Positions 9,708-18,559 of a stretch of DNA of 33,872 bases are shown here, piece after piece (within the stretch, counting starts at the first letter, position 1; every line of letters begins with the position of its first letter). A program made the position numbers and the translations under genes. The DNA lies in contig CAMZHU010000004.1 in NCBI GenBank assembly GCA_947306975.1, positions 1-33,872 of the forward strand. The letters are read 5' to 3'. Origin of the DNA: an uncultured Clostridia bacterium (lineage in GTDB: Bacteria; Bacillota; Clostridia; Oscillospirales; Oscillospiraceae). The notes beneath the pieces were generated by a model that was given only the letters and a program-made list of their open reading frames with translations, was not told the DNA's origin and searched no databases.

Positions 9708-10595
9708 TCAGACGCCGGTAAGATCGAAATCCGGGATGTATTCCTCTTCAGCGGAGGAGAGTTCCTGATAAAAGCCGTCCTCGATGCCCGAGGCGTCGAG
9801 ATAAGCTGTCGCCTCTTCATATTCCTCGGACGTGATGCGACGCGTCAGTTCCGGGAAGTCCGTCAGATCGCCGCATGGAGTGTACTGGCTCATGAGGCTG
9901 AAGAGCACGTCGCCGGGGCCGAATTCAGAGGCGATCCAGTCTATGACGGCACGTGTATTGTCAAGGTTGCCCGGAAGGATCAGGTGCCTTATGACGACTC
10001 CGCTGCGCAGCATGCCGTCATCTCCGATTACGTAAGGGCCGGTCTGGCGAAACATCTCCAGTATGGCTGCCTTTGCCGTCTCCGGATAGTCCGCAGCTGC
10101 GGAGTATCTGGCGGCAGGGGCGTTGAGCGCGTACTTCATATCCGGCAGAAATATGTCGACGACACCATTTAGCCTGCGGAGCGAATCGACCGTCTCGTAT
10201 CCGCCGGAGTTCCATACGACCGGTACCGGCAGACCGCCGGAGCAAGCCTCGATAATACTGTCTATATAATGCGTGGGATTGACGAGATTGATGTTGTGGA
10301 CGCCTGTGGATGCGAGTTCGAGGAATACCTCCCGCAGACGGGCGGCTGAGACTGTCTTCCCGAATCCTCCGGCGCTTATCCGTCGGTTCTGGCAGAATAT
10401 GCATTTCAGAGGACAGCCGCTGAAGAAGACGGCCCCTGAGCCGCGTTCTCCGCTTATGCACGGTTCCTCCCACATGTGGGCAGCGGCGCGGGCGAGCCTT
10501 GGGAGCATGCCCATACCGCAGACACCTTCGCCGGATGTCTCCGTACGGACAGCGCCGCACCGGCGCGGGCATGCATTGCATATCACTTCATCCAT
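9708..10595 (-). CDS. Radical SAM protein, PflA-like activating enzyme family
   Basis: 295 aa; N-terminal 'CNACPRRCG...GVCGMG' and radical SAM 'GCPLKCIFCQN' motifs. Confidence 0.9.
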   Translation of the reverse strand: MDEVICNACPRRCGAVRTETSGEGVCGMGMLPRLARAAAHMWEEPCISGERGSGAVFFSGCPLKCIFCQNRRISAGGFGKTVSAARLREVFLELASTGVHNINLVNPTHYIDSIIEACSGGLPVPVVWNSGGYETVDSLRRLNGVVDIFLPDMKYALNAPAARYSAAADYPETAKAAILEMFRQTGPYVIGDDGMLRSGVVIRHLILPGNLDNTRAVIDWIASEFGPGDVLFSLMSQYTPCGDLTDFPELTRRITSEEYEEATAYLDASGIEDGFYQELSSAEEEYIPDFDLTGV

Positions 10596-10758
10596 CTGTA
10601 GGTCTCCGTTTACTCATTCCTGCCGTCTGACCGACGGCTGTATTTTATCTTATCACCGGAAGAAGCCTGATTCAATATGGACTCGCACCGCTCACGCTGA
10701 TATAATGAATACAGGAAACGACTTATACGCGGCAGAGACCGCGGGAAAGGCGGAGATT

Positions 10759-11445
10759 ATGGGCGACAGGAGATATCCCTCAAACAGAGAGGCGGCCGAA
10801 ACGATAGTCGAGGTCGGCAGAAGGCTCTACGAAAAAGGTTTCGTCGCAGCTAACGACGGGAATATAAGCGTCCTCACGGCGGACGGCTGCATACTTGCTA
10901 CTCCGTCCGGTGTATCGAAGGGATTTATGACGGAGGCCATGCTCGTGAAACTGGACCTCGAAGGAAAAGTCGTTTCGGGTAAACTAAAGCCTTCTTCGGA
11001 GATAAAGATGCACCTCAGGCTCTACCGCGAACTTCCGGAGATCGGCGCGGTGGTCCATGCCCATCCGCCGAAGGCGACGACACTTGCCGCCGCCGGTATA
11101 CCAATCGACCGCGCGTATATACAGGAAGCGGTCGTGCTTCTCGGCGTCGTGCCTGTCGTTCCGTTTGCACTTCCGGGCTCGGAGGCGCTCGCGGAAAGCG
11201 TCGCGCCGTACTGCCGCGACTATAACGCGCTGCTGCTGGAGCATCACGGGGCGGTTACCTGGGGCCCCGACGCGATACATGCGCTCTACAGGATGGAGAG
11301 CGTAGAGTATAACGCGGGGATATACATGAACATGCGCGCGCTCGGTATCGACCGGCCGCTGACGGAACTGCAGATCGATGAGCTCCTCGCGCTGCGCCCT
11401 TCATGGGGAGTGACTGCGGGCGGCCGGCCCAAGGGGCGTGACTGA
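10759..11445 (+). CDS. Class II aldolase/adducin family protein
   Basis: 'FVAANDGNISVL', 'TPSGVSKG', 'SSEIKMHLRLYRELPEIGAVVHAHPPKATTLA', 'LLEHHGAVTWG'. The ORF is open from 10273 but homology begins near MGDRRYPSN; SD-like aaaggcggag precedes ATG 10759. Confidence 0.9.
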   Translation: MGDRRYPSNREAAETIVEVGRRLYEKGFVAANDGNISVLTADGCILATPSGVSKGFMTEAMLVKLDLEGKVVSGKLKPSSEIKMHLRLYRELPEIGAVVHAHPPKATTLAAAGIPIDRAYIQEAVVLLGVVPVVPFALPGSEALAESVAPYCRDYNALLLEHHGAVTWGPDAIHALYRMESVEYNAGIYMNMRALGIDRPLTELQIDELLALRPSWGVTAGGRPKGRD

Positions 11446-11468
11446 GCGCACCCGGTAAAGGAAAGGAT

Positions 11469-12104
11469 ATGGATTACAAACTTTATCTGTTCGATTTTGA
11501 CTACACCCTGGCTGATTCGGAAGAAGCGATAGTTTCGTGCTACAAGCATGTTTTCAATCTGCACGGATTTCAGATACCGCCGGATGACGACATACGCCGC
11601 ACGATAGGATATACGCTGGCAGAGGGATTTGAGATGCTGCTCGGCGAGCGTGACCCTGAGACGCTTGAGCGTTACCGCGTCGAATATGTGGACCGGGCGA
11701 ACGAGATAATGGCGAAGATGACGAAACTCTATCCGACCGTCCCGCCCACGATCCGAACGCTGCATGACCGAGGCGCGCTCCTCGGAGTGATATCGATTAA
11801 ATACCGTTTCCGGCTCAGCATAACCCTTGAAGAATACGGTATCCTGGACCTTTTTTCCGTAATCATCGGAGGAGAGGACGTGACTGCTGCGAAGCCGGAC
11901 CCCCAGGGCATCCTGAAAGCGCTGGACGTTATGAAAGTGGCAAAGAACGACGTCCTGTATATAGGGGACAGCGTGGTCGACGCCCGTACGGCTGAAAACG
12001 CCGGAGTAGACTTCGCTCCTGTGACGACCGGCATGACGCGCGCTGAGGAGTTTGCGCCTTACCGCTGCGTCAGGATTCTATCCGACCTGAGCGAGCTGGT
12101 GTGA
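11469..12104 (+). CDS. HAD family hydrolase (phosphoglycolate phosphatase-like)
   Basis: 'LYLFDFDYTLADSEEAI', 'GVISIK', 'KPDPQGILKALDVM', 'VLYIGDSVVDARTAENAGV'. Confidence 0.92.
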   Translation: MDYKLYLFDFDYTLADSEEAIVSCYKHVFNLHGFQIPPDDDIRRTIGYTLAEGFEMLLGERDPETLERYRVEYVDRANEIMAKMTKLYPTVPPTIRTLHDRGALLGVISIKYRFRLSITLEEYGILDLFSVIIGGEDVTAAKPDPQGILKALDVMKVAKNDVLYIGDSVVDARTAENAGVDFAPVTTGMTRAEEFAPYRCVRILSDLSELV

Positions 12105-12132
12105 GAGGCTCGCTATCCTGAGGAGGAAAAGC

Positions 12133-13575
12133 ATGAACGGCAAGAAGATACTGGCACTGACGCTGTCGGCGATGCTGCTCTTTGCCGCTGCGGCCTGCAC
12201 GGCGGAAACGCCGGCGGAGTCTGCCGTTAATACAGAGACGGCCTCTGCCGCTAACACGGCCGAGACAACGGAAGCCCCTGATATCCCGGGACCAGAACCG
12301 GAACCGGTTCCTGAGTTCGGGCCGGTGGGCGAACCTGTAGGCGAGGGGAGCGCCGGCACGGTCAGCTGGAAGCTCTTTCGAAACGGTACGCTCGTGATAA
12401 GCGGAACTGGTCCAATGGAACCCCTTTGGGATGCGGAGACGTCAGAAGACGGGTCTTCTGCGACCTCGTTCGAGCAGCTTATGGAAAACGAGGAATTCGC
12501 AGAGTTGTGGAATTCCCTCGTTGCAGAAGAGGGCATGGACGCGGGAATGTTAGAGGAACTGATGGGCAACAACTGGGAGGACACGCTTCTGGAGGAATCT
12601 CAGTCGGAGACGGGGACAGATCTGGAGAACACTCTCTGGTACAAACTGGCGCCGTGGGAGATCGTTTACGATACTCCTGTCCGAGCTGTATTCGTCGAGG
12701 AGGGAGTCACCACCGTTCCAGAATATGCCTTTGACGACAGCCACGACCTCGTGATTGCGGAACTCGCAGCGAGCGTGAAGAACATCGGCGAGTGCGCTTT
12801 CTGGGACTGTGAAAACCTCAGGAACATTACCATGCCGGGCGTCACATCACTGGGGCAGGCTGTCTTCGACGAGTGCACAGGACTTGAAAGCATCGAGCTA
12901 CCATCGTGCCTGACACAGCTTGACATCAGTGTTTTTCGAAACTGCTCAGCCCTTAAGGAGATCGCGCTTCCTGACGGTCTCGACGAGATCGGCGCGTTCA
13001 TGTTCGAGAGCTGCTCGGCTCTTGAGAGCGTCAGGATACCCGGTTCGGTGACGAGCATCGGACGCAATGCTTTTTACGGCTGCACATCGCTGAAAGACTT
13101 CGAGATCCCCAACGGAGTGGAGACGGTCGGCGAATACGCGTTCACGCTGACGCCGCTCACTGAAGGTACGACCGAGCTCCTGCCGGAGACGATCGAGGAG
13201 ACGGGAGCGTCGGCCTCTGAGATCCTGTCCGGCACCGGCCTCATCATACCGATCGACGAGAACGGACTCATAATGTACGACCTATATAATCTGCTGCCCG
13301 CAGCGCGCCGCACCCTCGACTGGCGAAAAGCGGACTGCCTGCTGCTGCGGCACGTCTGGTACCAGTCGCGCTCTGATTACGTTTATGTCGGCACGAGTAC
13401 GCCGGCTACAGGCGCGTATAATACTTACACGGAGCTGTGGCTGTATGTCCCCGGCGGAGATGCCGCCCGCGTCGCCACCTCGATGACGAATCCGCCGGAG
13501 TCCGGCACGCCGCCCCTGCGCGGGCCTGTCACCGACGGCGGAGATATGTTCGGGCAGATAGATTATCTCTTCTGA
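12133..13575 (+). CDS. Leucine-rich repeat (BspA-type, LRR_5) lipoprotein
   Basis: Signal peptide with lipobox-like 'LFAAAAC'; repeats such as 'VTTVPEYAFDD', 'VKNIGECAFWDCENLRNITMPGVTSLGQAVFDECTGLESIELP', 'VTSIGRNAFYGCTSLKDFEIP'. Confidence 0.85.
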   Translation: MNGKKILALTLSAMLLFAAAACTAETPAESAVNTETASAANTAETTEAPDIPGPEPEPVPEFGPVGEPVGEGSAGTVSWKLFRNGTLVISGTGPMEPLWDAETSEDGSSATSFEQLMENEEFAELWNSLVAEEGMDAGMLEELMGNNWEDTLLEESQSETGTDLENTLWYKLAPWEIVYDTPVRAVFVEEGVTTVPEYAFDDSHDLVIAELAASVKNIGECAFWDCENLRNITMPGVTSLGQAVFDECTGLESIELPSCLTQLDISVFRNCSALKEIALPDGLDEIGAFMFESCSALESVRIPGSVTSIGRNAFYGCTSLKDFEIPNGVETVGEYAFTLTPLTEGTTELLPETIEETGASASEILSGTGLIIPIDENGLIMYDLYNLLPAARRTLDWRKADCLLLRHVWYQSRSDYVYVGTSTPATGAYNTYTELWLYVPGGDAARVATSMTNPPESGTPPLRGPVTDGGDMFGQIDYLF

Positions 13576-13601
13576 CGCTCCGCGATGATATCCAAATATT
13601 A

Positions 13602-13637
13602 GGCCGGCCCTTCAGAGCACCGAAGGTCCGGCCGTTT
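13602..13637. terminator. Rho-independent terminator
   Basis: ggccggcccttc ... gaaggtccggcc stem (one mismatch), T-rich flank, between convergent genes. Confidence 0.75.
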
Positions 13638-13663
13638 GATTTGTGCATGATATGTATGATCGT

Positions 13664-14467
13664 TTACGCCATGGTAGCCTTGAAACCGCCGTCTACGACG
13701 ATCACTTCGCCGTTTATGTAGTCGGAGGCGGGACTGCTTAGAAAAACGATCGTGCCCATGAGGTCAAAAGCGTTGCCCCAGCCGCGCCCTTCAGGAGAGA
13801 ACGTAGCACGGTCACAGACCTTTTCATAGAGAGCGGGGTTGAGCTCGCGGATCGCACTGGTCAGCTTCGTTTCGAAGAAACCCGGTGCTATAGCGTTGCA
13901 TGTGATATTGTATTTTCCGAGCTCAGCGGCATAGGAGCGCGTCATTCCCACGATGCCGTGTTTGGCTACGGTGTAAGCCGTGGCGTTAGGGTCGGCCGAG
14001 AAGGATAGCGCCGAGGCGACGTTGATTATCTTGCCGCCGCCCTGCTTTATCATGACCGGCGCGACGAGATGACTCAGGTAGTGGACGGCCTCGAGCTGAA
14101 CGTCTATGACGGTTTTCCATTTCTCGTCGGGGAATTCCGGAAGCGGCGCGGCAAAGTTCGTTCCCGCGTTGTTGATGAGCACGTCTATGCGGCCGAACTG
14201 CTTCAGACACTCGTCTACGCAGCGCTGCCGGTAGTCCGGATCGGTCAGATCGCCCTGCAGGAAAAAGACGCGCTGTCCGCACTCCTCGACCGCTGCCCTG
14301 ACATCGCTGACATTGGCGCTGTGGTGGGGTATGAACAAGTCGGCGCCCGCCTTGGCAAGGGCGATCGCATAGATCATGCCGAGACCCGTATTGGCGCCGG
14401 TGATCATGACGACCTTTCCTTTGCATGAGAACAGGTCGAGAGAAAACGACATGGGATCCTTTTTCAT
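13664..14467 (-). CDS. SDR family oxidoreductase (gluconate 5-dehydrogenase-like)
   Basis: 'VVMITGANTGLGMIYAIALAKAGAD', 'LINNAGTN', 'YTVAKHGIVGMTRSYAAELGKYNITCNAIAPGFFET'. Confidence 0.92.
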   Translation of the reverse strand: MKKDPMSFSLDLFSCKGKVVMITGANTGLGMIYAIALAKAGADLFIPHHSANVSDVRAAVEECGQRVFFLQGDLTDPDYRQRCVDECLKQFGRIDVLINNAGTNFAAPLPEFPDEKWKTVIDVQLEAVHYLSHLVAPVMIKQGGGKIINVASALSFSADPNATAYTVAKHGIVGMTRSYAAELGKYNITCNAIAPGFFETKLTSAIRELNPALYEKVCDRATFSPEGRGWGNAFDLMGTIVFLSSPASDYINGEVIVVDGGFKATMA

Positions 14468-14481
14468 TTGAATTCGCTCCT

Positions 14482-15237
14482 TCAGTGGCTCTTGAGCTCC
14501 TCGACCATTTTTGCTATATCGGGACGCGCGGATTCCATAAGAGCATCCCAGTTGTCCTCGTACTCGTAGGTTATGTCGTCGAGATCTTCAGCGTTCTTGA
14601 TGCGGTTTACATAACCCTCCAGCATCGCAAAGTCCCTCTCATAGCAATGGAAGCTGTTGGCGCGGTGAGTGTAGGTCCCCATTCCGACTCCGAGCTCGTC
14701 GGCGATGCGTTTCTGCAGCATTATGAGTGCGAAGGCGTTCATGAAAGTCGCCTTGCAGGCGTCGTTCGAGCGGAACAGTACCTTGCAGAACAGTTTTCCG
14801 TCGCGGATGAAGTACTGTATGTGCTGCAGGCAGGCCGGGCTGTCATTGCCCTCCCTGGAGTCGTGGCGCCAGTCGCGGATATCGATCACAGCGCGGCGGG
14901 AGGAAGGGTTGCGTTTCAGTTCGCGGATGATGAATGGCAGCTGTTCCGCCATTCTGGAATGGTAGGTGTACTCCCAGTTCCCCCTGTCGATCTCAAAATC
15001 GAGGATGCCGTCGAGCATCTCCTGCCTGTACTGTTCGAGTTCGCGGAATCCGCCTATGAAAAGCCTGCTGATCAGCGGCTCCGCAAGGGGCTCCTCTACG
15101 GAATAAGTCATGGAGACCTCTTTCTGGGTGGTGTTGTAGTCAGCGCATGGCGTGACCTCGCCTTGATCGTGAAGCGCCACGAGCGCTCCGTGGTACGCCT
15201 CGGGAAGGGTCCTGCCGGTTATGAGAAACTCTTTCAT
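14482..15237 (-). CDS. Thymidylate synthase family protein, divergent / methanogen-type-like
   Basis: 'NPSSRRAVIDIRDWR', 'SPACLQHIQYFIRDGKLFCKVLFRSNDACKATFMNAFALIMLQ', 'THRANSFHCYERD' align to the TS arginines, nucleophilic Cys, RSxD, Asn and HxY positions. SD gaggtg precedes ATG 15237; a GTG at 15246 is the ORF-track start. Confidence 0.8.
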   Translation of the reverse strand: MKEFLITGRTLPEAYHGALVALHDQGEVTPCADYNTTQKEVSMTYSVEEPLAEPLISRLFIGGFRELEQYRQEMLDGILDFEIDRGNWEYTYHSRMAEQLPFIIRELKRNPSSRRAVIDIRDWRHDSREGNDSPACLQHIQYFIRDGKLFCKVLFRSNDACKATFMNAFALIMLQKRIADELGVGMGTYTHRANSFHCYERDFAMLEGYVNRIKNAEDLDDITYEYEDNWDALMESARPDIAKMVEELKSH

Positions 15238-15270
15238 GTCAGGCACCTCAGTTCATTTTTGATACTTTAA

Positions 15271-15299
15271 TAATAACAGTGCGGGCGGAAAAAGCCAAG
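15271..15299 (-). promoter_or_regulatory. Sigma70/SigA-type promoter for the TS-like/SDR pair
   Basis: Minus strand TTGGCT - 17 nt - TATTAT (coordinates approximate to 1-2 nt). Confidence 0.55.
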
Positions 15300-15427
15300 A
15301 CTAACTTTGACCGTTGTGCGGCGCGCCGCAAAGAATCCCTTGCGATTAGCGGCGGATAGTATTACTATTGTCTGTGTTAAAAAATGCATTGTATCCGGAG
15401 CGTGTTTCTGTTTTGGAAAAGAAGACT

Positions 15428-16786
15428 ATGATACGCGATCTGACGGAGGGCAAAGTCGCGAAACAGCTTATAGTTTTTGCGACGCCTTATATGCTTTCAA
15501 ATCTCCTTCAGACGTTCTACAATCTCGTGGACATGGCCGTTATCGGCCGGTTCGTCAGCAATGTCGCCCTCTCCGCAGTATCGGTGGGCGGCGACCTCAT
15601 GCACCTGTTCACGTTCATATGCATCGGACTCACAGCGGTGGGACAGGTGCTCGCCGCTCAGCACGTGGGCAAGAAAGATACCGGCGCTCTGAACACCGTC
15701 ATCGGGACATATGCGTCTTTCGTACTGTTCATAAGCATCCTGTTCACAGTCACGGGCGTCATTTTCGGCAATACTTTCCTGGACTGGATGAACGTTCCGC
15801 CCGAATCCAGGGTACAGGCGCAGCAGTACACGTTCATCTGTTTTCTCGGGCTGATCCCCGTATACGGCTACAACGTTGCGAGCTCGGTGCTCCGCGGCAT
15901 GGGAGACTCGAAAACGCCGTTCATGTTCGTGATAATAGCGACGGTCATCAATCTCGTTCTCGACGTCGTTTTCGTCGCATTTCTGAAGATGGACGTCATC
16001 GGCGCCGCCCTGGCGACCATAATAGGTCAGATAGTATGTTTCGTATGGGCTGTAATCTATCTATACCGCAGAAAAGAGGCCTTCGGCTTCGACTTTAAGC
16101 CGAAGAGCTTCATACCGGAAAAGGAGACCCTGAAACAGGTAATAAAGCTCGGGATACCGATGGTCCTTCAGAGTTGCGCGATCAATATATCCGGCATCGT
16201 CGTGAACGCCTTTGTCAACGCTTACGGAGTCGCCGCTGCGGCGGTGACGGGCGTAGGCAACAAACTCTGCACCATCGCGAACGTCGTAACGACCGGCATG
16301 AACACGGCGGGCGCCGCCATGATCGGCCAGAACTACGCGGCCGGCAAGCTCAAGCGCGTGTCTCAGATAATGTGGGTGATCCTGTATGTGAGCCTTATCT
16401 TCGTCGTCATACTGTCAGTCCTGATGCTGATGTATCCTGAGGAGATATTCAGCATTTTCAACGACGACCCCGAAATCCTTGCGCTTTCGCATAAGTTCAA
16501 GATAATAGCGGTCGTGACTTTTATAAGCTGCGCCGCGCGAGCCCCGTTCATCGCGCTGTTCAACGGGCAGGGATTCGCCTCTCTCTGTTTCGTTACTTCG
16601 ATGCTCGACGCCATTTTCCTGCGTATCGGTCTCGCGCTTCTGCTCGGAAACGTGCTCGGAATGGGCATCATGGGGTTCTGGCTCAGCAGTGCGATCGCAA
16701 GCTATTCATATATGCTCGTCGGCAGCGTGTATTACGGCACCGGACTCTGGAAGAAACGAAAACTCGTTATACGAAGCGGTGCATAG
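15428..16786 (+). CDS. MATE family efflux transporter
   Basis: Multi-TM protein beginning 'IRDLTEGKVAKQLIVFATPYMLSNLLQTFYNLVDMAVIGRFV'. The start is uncertain: the ORF also has TTG options at 15368 and 15413. Confidence 0.93.
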   Translation: MIRDLTEGKVAKQLIVFATPYMLSNLLQTFYNLVDMAVIGRFVSNVALSAVSVGGDLMHLFTFICIGLTAVGQVLAAQHVGKKDTGALNTVIGTYASFVLFISILFTVTGVIFGNTFLDWMNVPPESRVQAQQYTFICFLGLIPVYGYNVASSVLRGMGDSKTPFMFVIIATVINLVLDVVFVAFLKMDVIGAALATIIGQIVCFVWAVIYLYRRKEAFGFDFKPKSFIPEKETLKQVIKLGIPMVLQSCAINISGIVVNAFVNAYGVAAAAVTGVGNKLCTIANVVTTGMNTAGAAMIGQNYAAGKLKRVSQIMWVILYVSLIFVVILSVLMLMYPEEIFSIFNDDPEILALSHKFKIIAVVTFISCAARAPFIALFNGQGFASLCFVTSMLDAIFLRIGLALLLGNVLGMGIMGFWLSSAIASYSYMLVGSVYYGTGLWKKRKLVIRSGA

Positions 16787-16790
16787 CGTA

Positions 16791-16823
16791 ACAAAGGAGG
16801 ACCCGCCGGTCCTCCTTTGTTGA
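16791..16823 (+). terminator. Rho-independent terminator
   Basis: acaaaggaggacc-cgcc-ggtcctcctttgt perfect 13-bp stem. Confidence 0.8.
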
Positions 16824-16829
16824 CATAAA

Positions 16830-16866
16830 ACGGCCGCAGGGCGAACGTCCTGCGGCCGTATATGTT
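16830..16866. terminator. Second, bidirectional terminator hairpin
   Basis: acggccgcagg-gcgaacgt-cctgcggccgt 11-bp stem flanked by AAAA and TTTT runs. Confidence 0.75.
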
Positions 16867-16874
16867 TTATTCCG

Positions 16875-17993
16875 TTATTCTTTGACGATGAGCCAGTCGA
16901 CGAGCAGGTCGACGCACGCACCGTAGGATCTGATGCCGAGCTCCTGTGAATTCGCTTTCAGGTAGCTGTCGTAGATGTCCTCGGAGATTTCGGTGACTTT
17001 CGTCTTTTTTACAGCCCAGTACGCGCTGTTGTCCTCCCAGTCGGTCTTCATCTCGTCTGTGAAACGTCCGTACAGCTCCTGCCACGTAGGGGTCGAGACA
17101 GTCAGCAGCGCGTTCATAAGATGTATCGTTCCCATCAGGTACCCGGAGTATTTGTATACGGGGTCGTCGCATGTGATACAGGCCGCTATCGCCGCGAAAT
17201 TCGCCTCGTCCTCAGACAGCACTCCGCGCTGGTGTGCCGCCTCGTGGGCGACGGTCGCGGGTAGGAGACAAGCCGGCGAATCGGTGTTTATGTTCGTCTC
17301 TCCCGTGAGCGCGAAGTAGAAACCGGTGAAGCCCAGCCTGCTCATGAGTTTTGACGAGAGCATGGATTTCGGTCTGTAATTCCTGCCTTCCAGAGCGGGA
17401 AGCATCCCGGATATGTTGTCGTAGACCGTATCTATCATCCTTGAATAGTTGCCGTAGCTCTCACTGAAATGACCGTCTTCATCGCGATCCACCTCGGTTG
17501 ACATAATGCACGCCCTGTCTACAAAAAACTCAGTTACGGCAGCCAGTTCCTCGGGAGCGACGGCGCGGTTCTCCAGTCCGCTCCTCTCAGCGAGCCCGGG
17601 AGAGTAGTAACCGGTAAACCAGATCCAGCAGGCGCCGGCCCAGATCACCAGGCCTGCGGTCACAAGTAGAAGGATGCGCTTTGCCAGATACGCAGGTTTT
17701 TCGCCGGCATCACGTTTGCGCGATACGAAACCGGCGGTAGTGCGTATAACGAAGTAGAGCGCCCATAGGATGAGAAGGGCATAGCAGAGTTCCATCAGAG
17801 AGAAGGGGACGTACCGGGTGATCCCGGCTGCAAAGTCTCTGAACGGGCGCGAGAAGCCGTTGCTGACCGACGTCATGAAGGCGGTATCGGAACGCAAGGC
17901 GTAAAAGACCGCTACGAGAGCGGCAGCAGCGGCTGCTGGAAGCAGGGACAACACCGTGCGCAGCGTTTTGCGTTTTCCGGATGTACTGGTCAT
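16875..17993 (-). CDS. DUF3810 domain-containing membrane protein
   Basis: N-terminal TM helices; 'ATVAHEAAHQRGVLSEDEANFAAIAAC' metalloprotease-like HExxH (HEAAH) motif as in DUF3810. Confidence 0.85.
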   Translation of the reverse strand: MTSTSGKRKTLRTVLSLLPAAAAAALVAVFYALRSDTAFMTSVSNGFSRPFRDFAAGITRYVPFSLMELCYALLILWALYFVIRTTAGFVSRKRDAGEKPAYLAKRILLLVTAGLVIWAGACWIWFTGYYSPGLAERSGLENRAVAPEELAAVTEFFVDRACIMSTEVDRDEDGHFSESYGNYSRMIDTVYDNISGMLPALEGRNYRPKSMLSSKLMSRLGFTGFYFALTGETNINTDSPACLLPATVAHEAAHQRGVLSEDEANFAAIAACITCDDPVYKYSGYLMGTIHLMNALLTVSTPTWQELYGRFTDEMKTDWEDNSAYWAVKKTKVTEISEDIYDSYLKANSQELGIRSYGACVDLLVDWLIVKE

Positions 17994-18197
17994 ATGTTCA
18001 TCGACCGGGCCTTTCCTGATCCGTCAGGAGACGTACCTGGCGGGATGTCTATGCGCTGATTATACATTATCGGGGGATATGCAAACAAGAGGGAAATGAC
18101 GGGCGCCTTTTCCGGACGCTCCGGTACCGTCTTTATGACGGCCCGGGGCGTAAAACGTTCCTTTTTGCGGGAATCTTCGGGCCTGTACCGCCGATAC

Positions 18198-18226
18198 TGT
18201 ACACGACGGCAAAAACATGTTATAAT
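18198..18226 (+). promoter_or_regulatory. Sigma70/SigA-type promoter for glutamine synthetase leader
   Basis: tgtaca - 17 nt - TATAAT; implies a transcript start near 18233 and a leader of ~330 nt. Confidence 0.55.
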
Positions 18227-18240
18227 AAACCAATTAATCA

Positions 18241-18395
18241 GAACAGTGGTGCCGACAGCCGTGAGCCGGTTCAACATCGTAAAGTACATCCGGGGTAAGT
18301 CCAGACATGAAGAGAGCGGAAGCAGGGCGCTGGCGCTGATGGGACGATGCACGTTCGGGGTCTCCTTGCTGTCGGACCTATTAATCTCACTGTTC
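18241..18395 (+). ncRNA. Candidate structured leader RNA / small RNA upstream of glutamine synthetase III
   Basis: Nested complementary segments: gaacagtgg(18241-18249)/tcactgttc(18387-18395); ccgacagc(18252-18259)/gctgtcgg(18368-18375); catcgt(18275-18280)/acgatg(18344-18349) plus cgtg(18260-18263)/cacg(18350-18353). No known family was recognised. Confidence 0.45.
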
Positions 18396-18543
18396 GAGCC
18401 GGTCTACAGCGCCTTGTCGGCGGTTACTCCGGTGCCCGCCGCGAGGTACCGGTGTACTCGGCCGGATTTGCTGTTACGCTGAAACTCACGCGGATACCTC
18501 TCGTAAACAGGCTGGTATGACAGCCTTTCACAGGATATAAACA

Positions 18544-18559
18544 GCACCGCTAGCGGTGC
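18544..18559. promoter_or_regulatory. Perfect 16-nt palindrome GCACCGCTAGCGGTGC just upstream of the GS start codon
   Basis: Read directly from sequence; ends 7 nt before ATG 18567. Could be an operator or an RNA hairpin occluding initiation. Confidence 0.5.

Noticed and set aside
10273-10758. N-terminal extension of the class II aldolase ORF
   Set aside because: Overlaps the divergent radical SAM gene and contains the likely intergenic promoter (TATAAT at 10701); homology begins after ATG 10759.
14425-15270. 281-aa plus-strand ORF antisense to the thymidylate synthase-like gene
   Set aside because: The minus-strand frame carries the TS motifs, SD and promoter; the plus-strand frame has none.
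18290-18345. Possible RNase P or SRP RNA core (ggggtaagtccagac / cggaagcaggg)
   Set aside because: Only superficial resemblance to GAGGAAAGUCC and GGAAGNAGC motifs; other universally conserved segments of those RNAs are absent.
18096-18482. 128-aa ORF in the glnN upstream region
   Set aside because: Starts upstream of the predicted promoter, has no SD or recognisable domain, and overlaps the strongly self-complementary RNA region; more likely non-coding, though not fully excluded.
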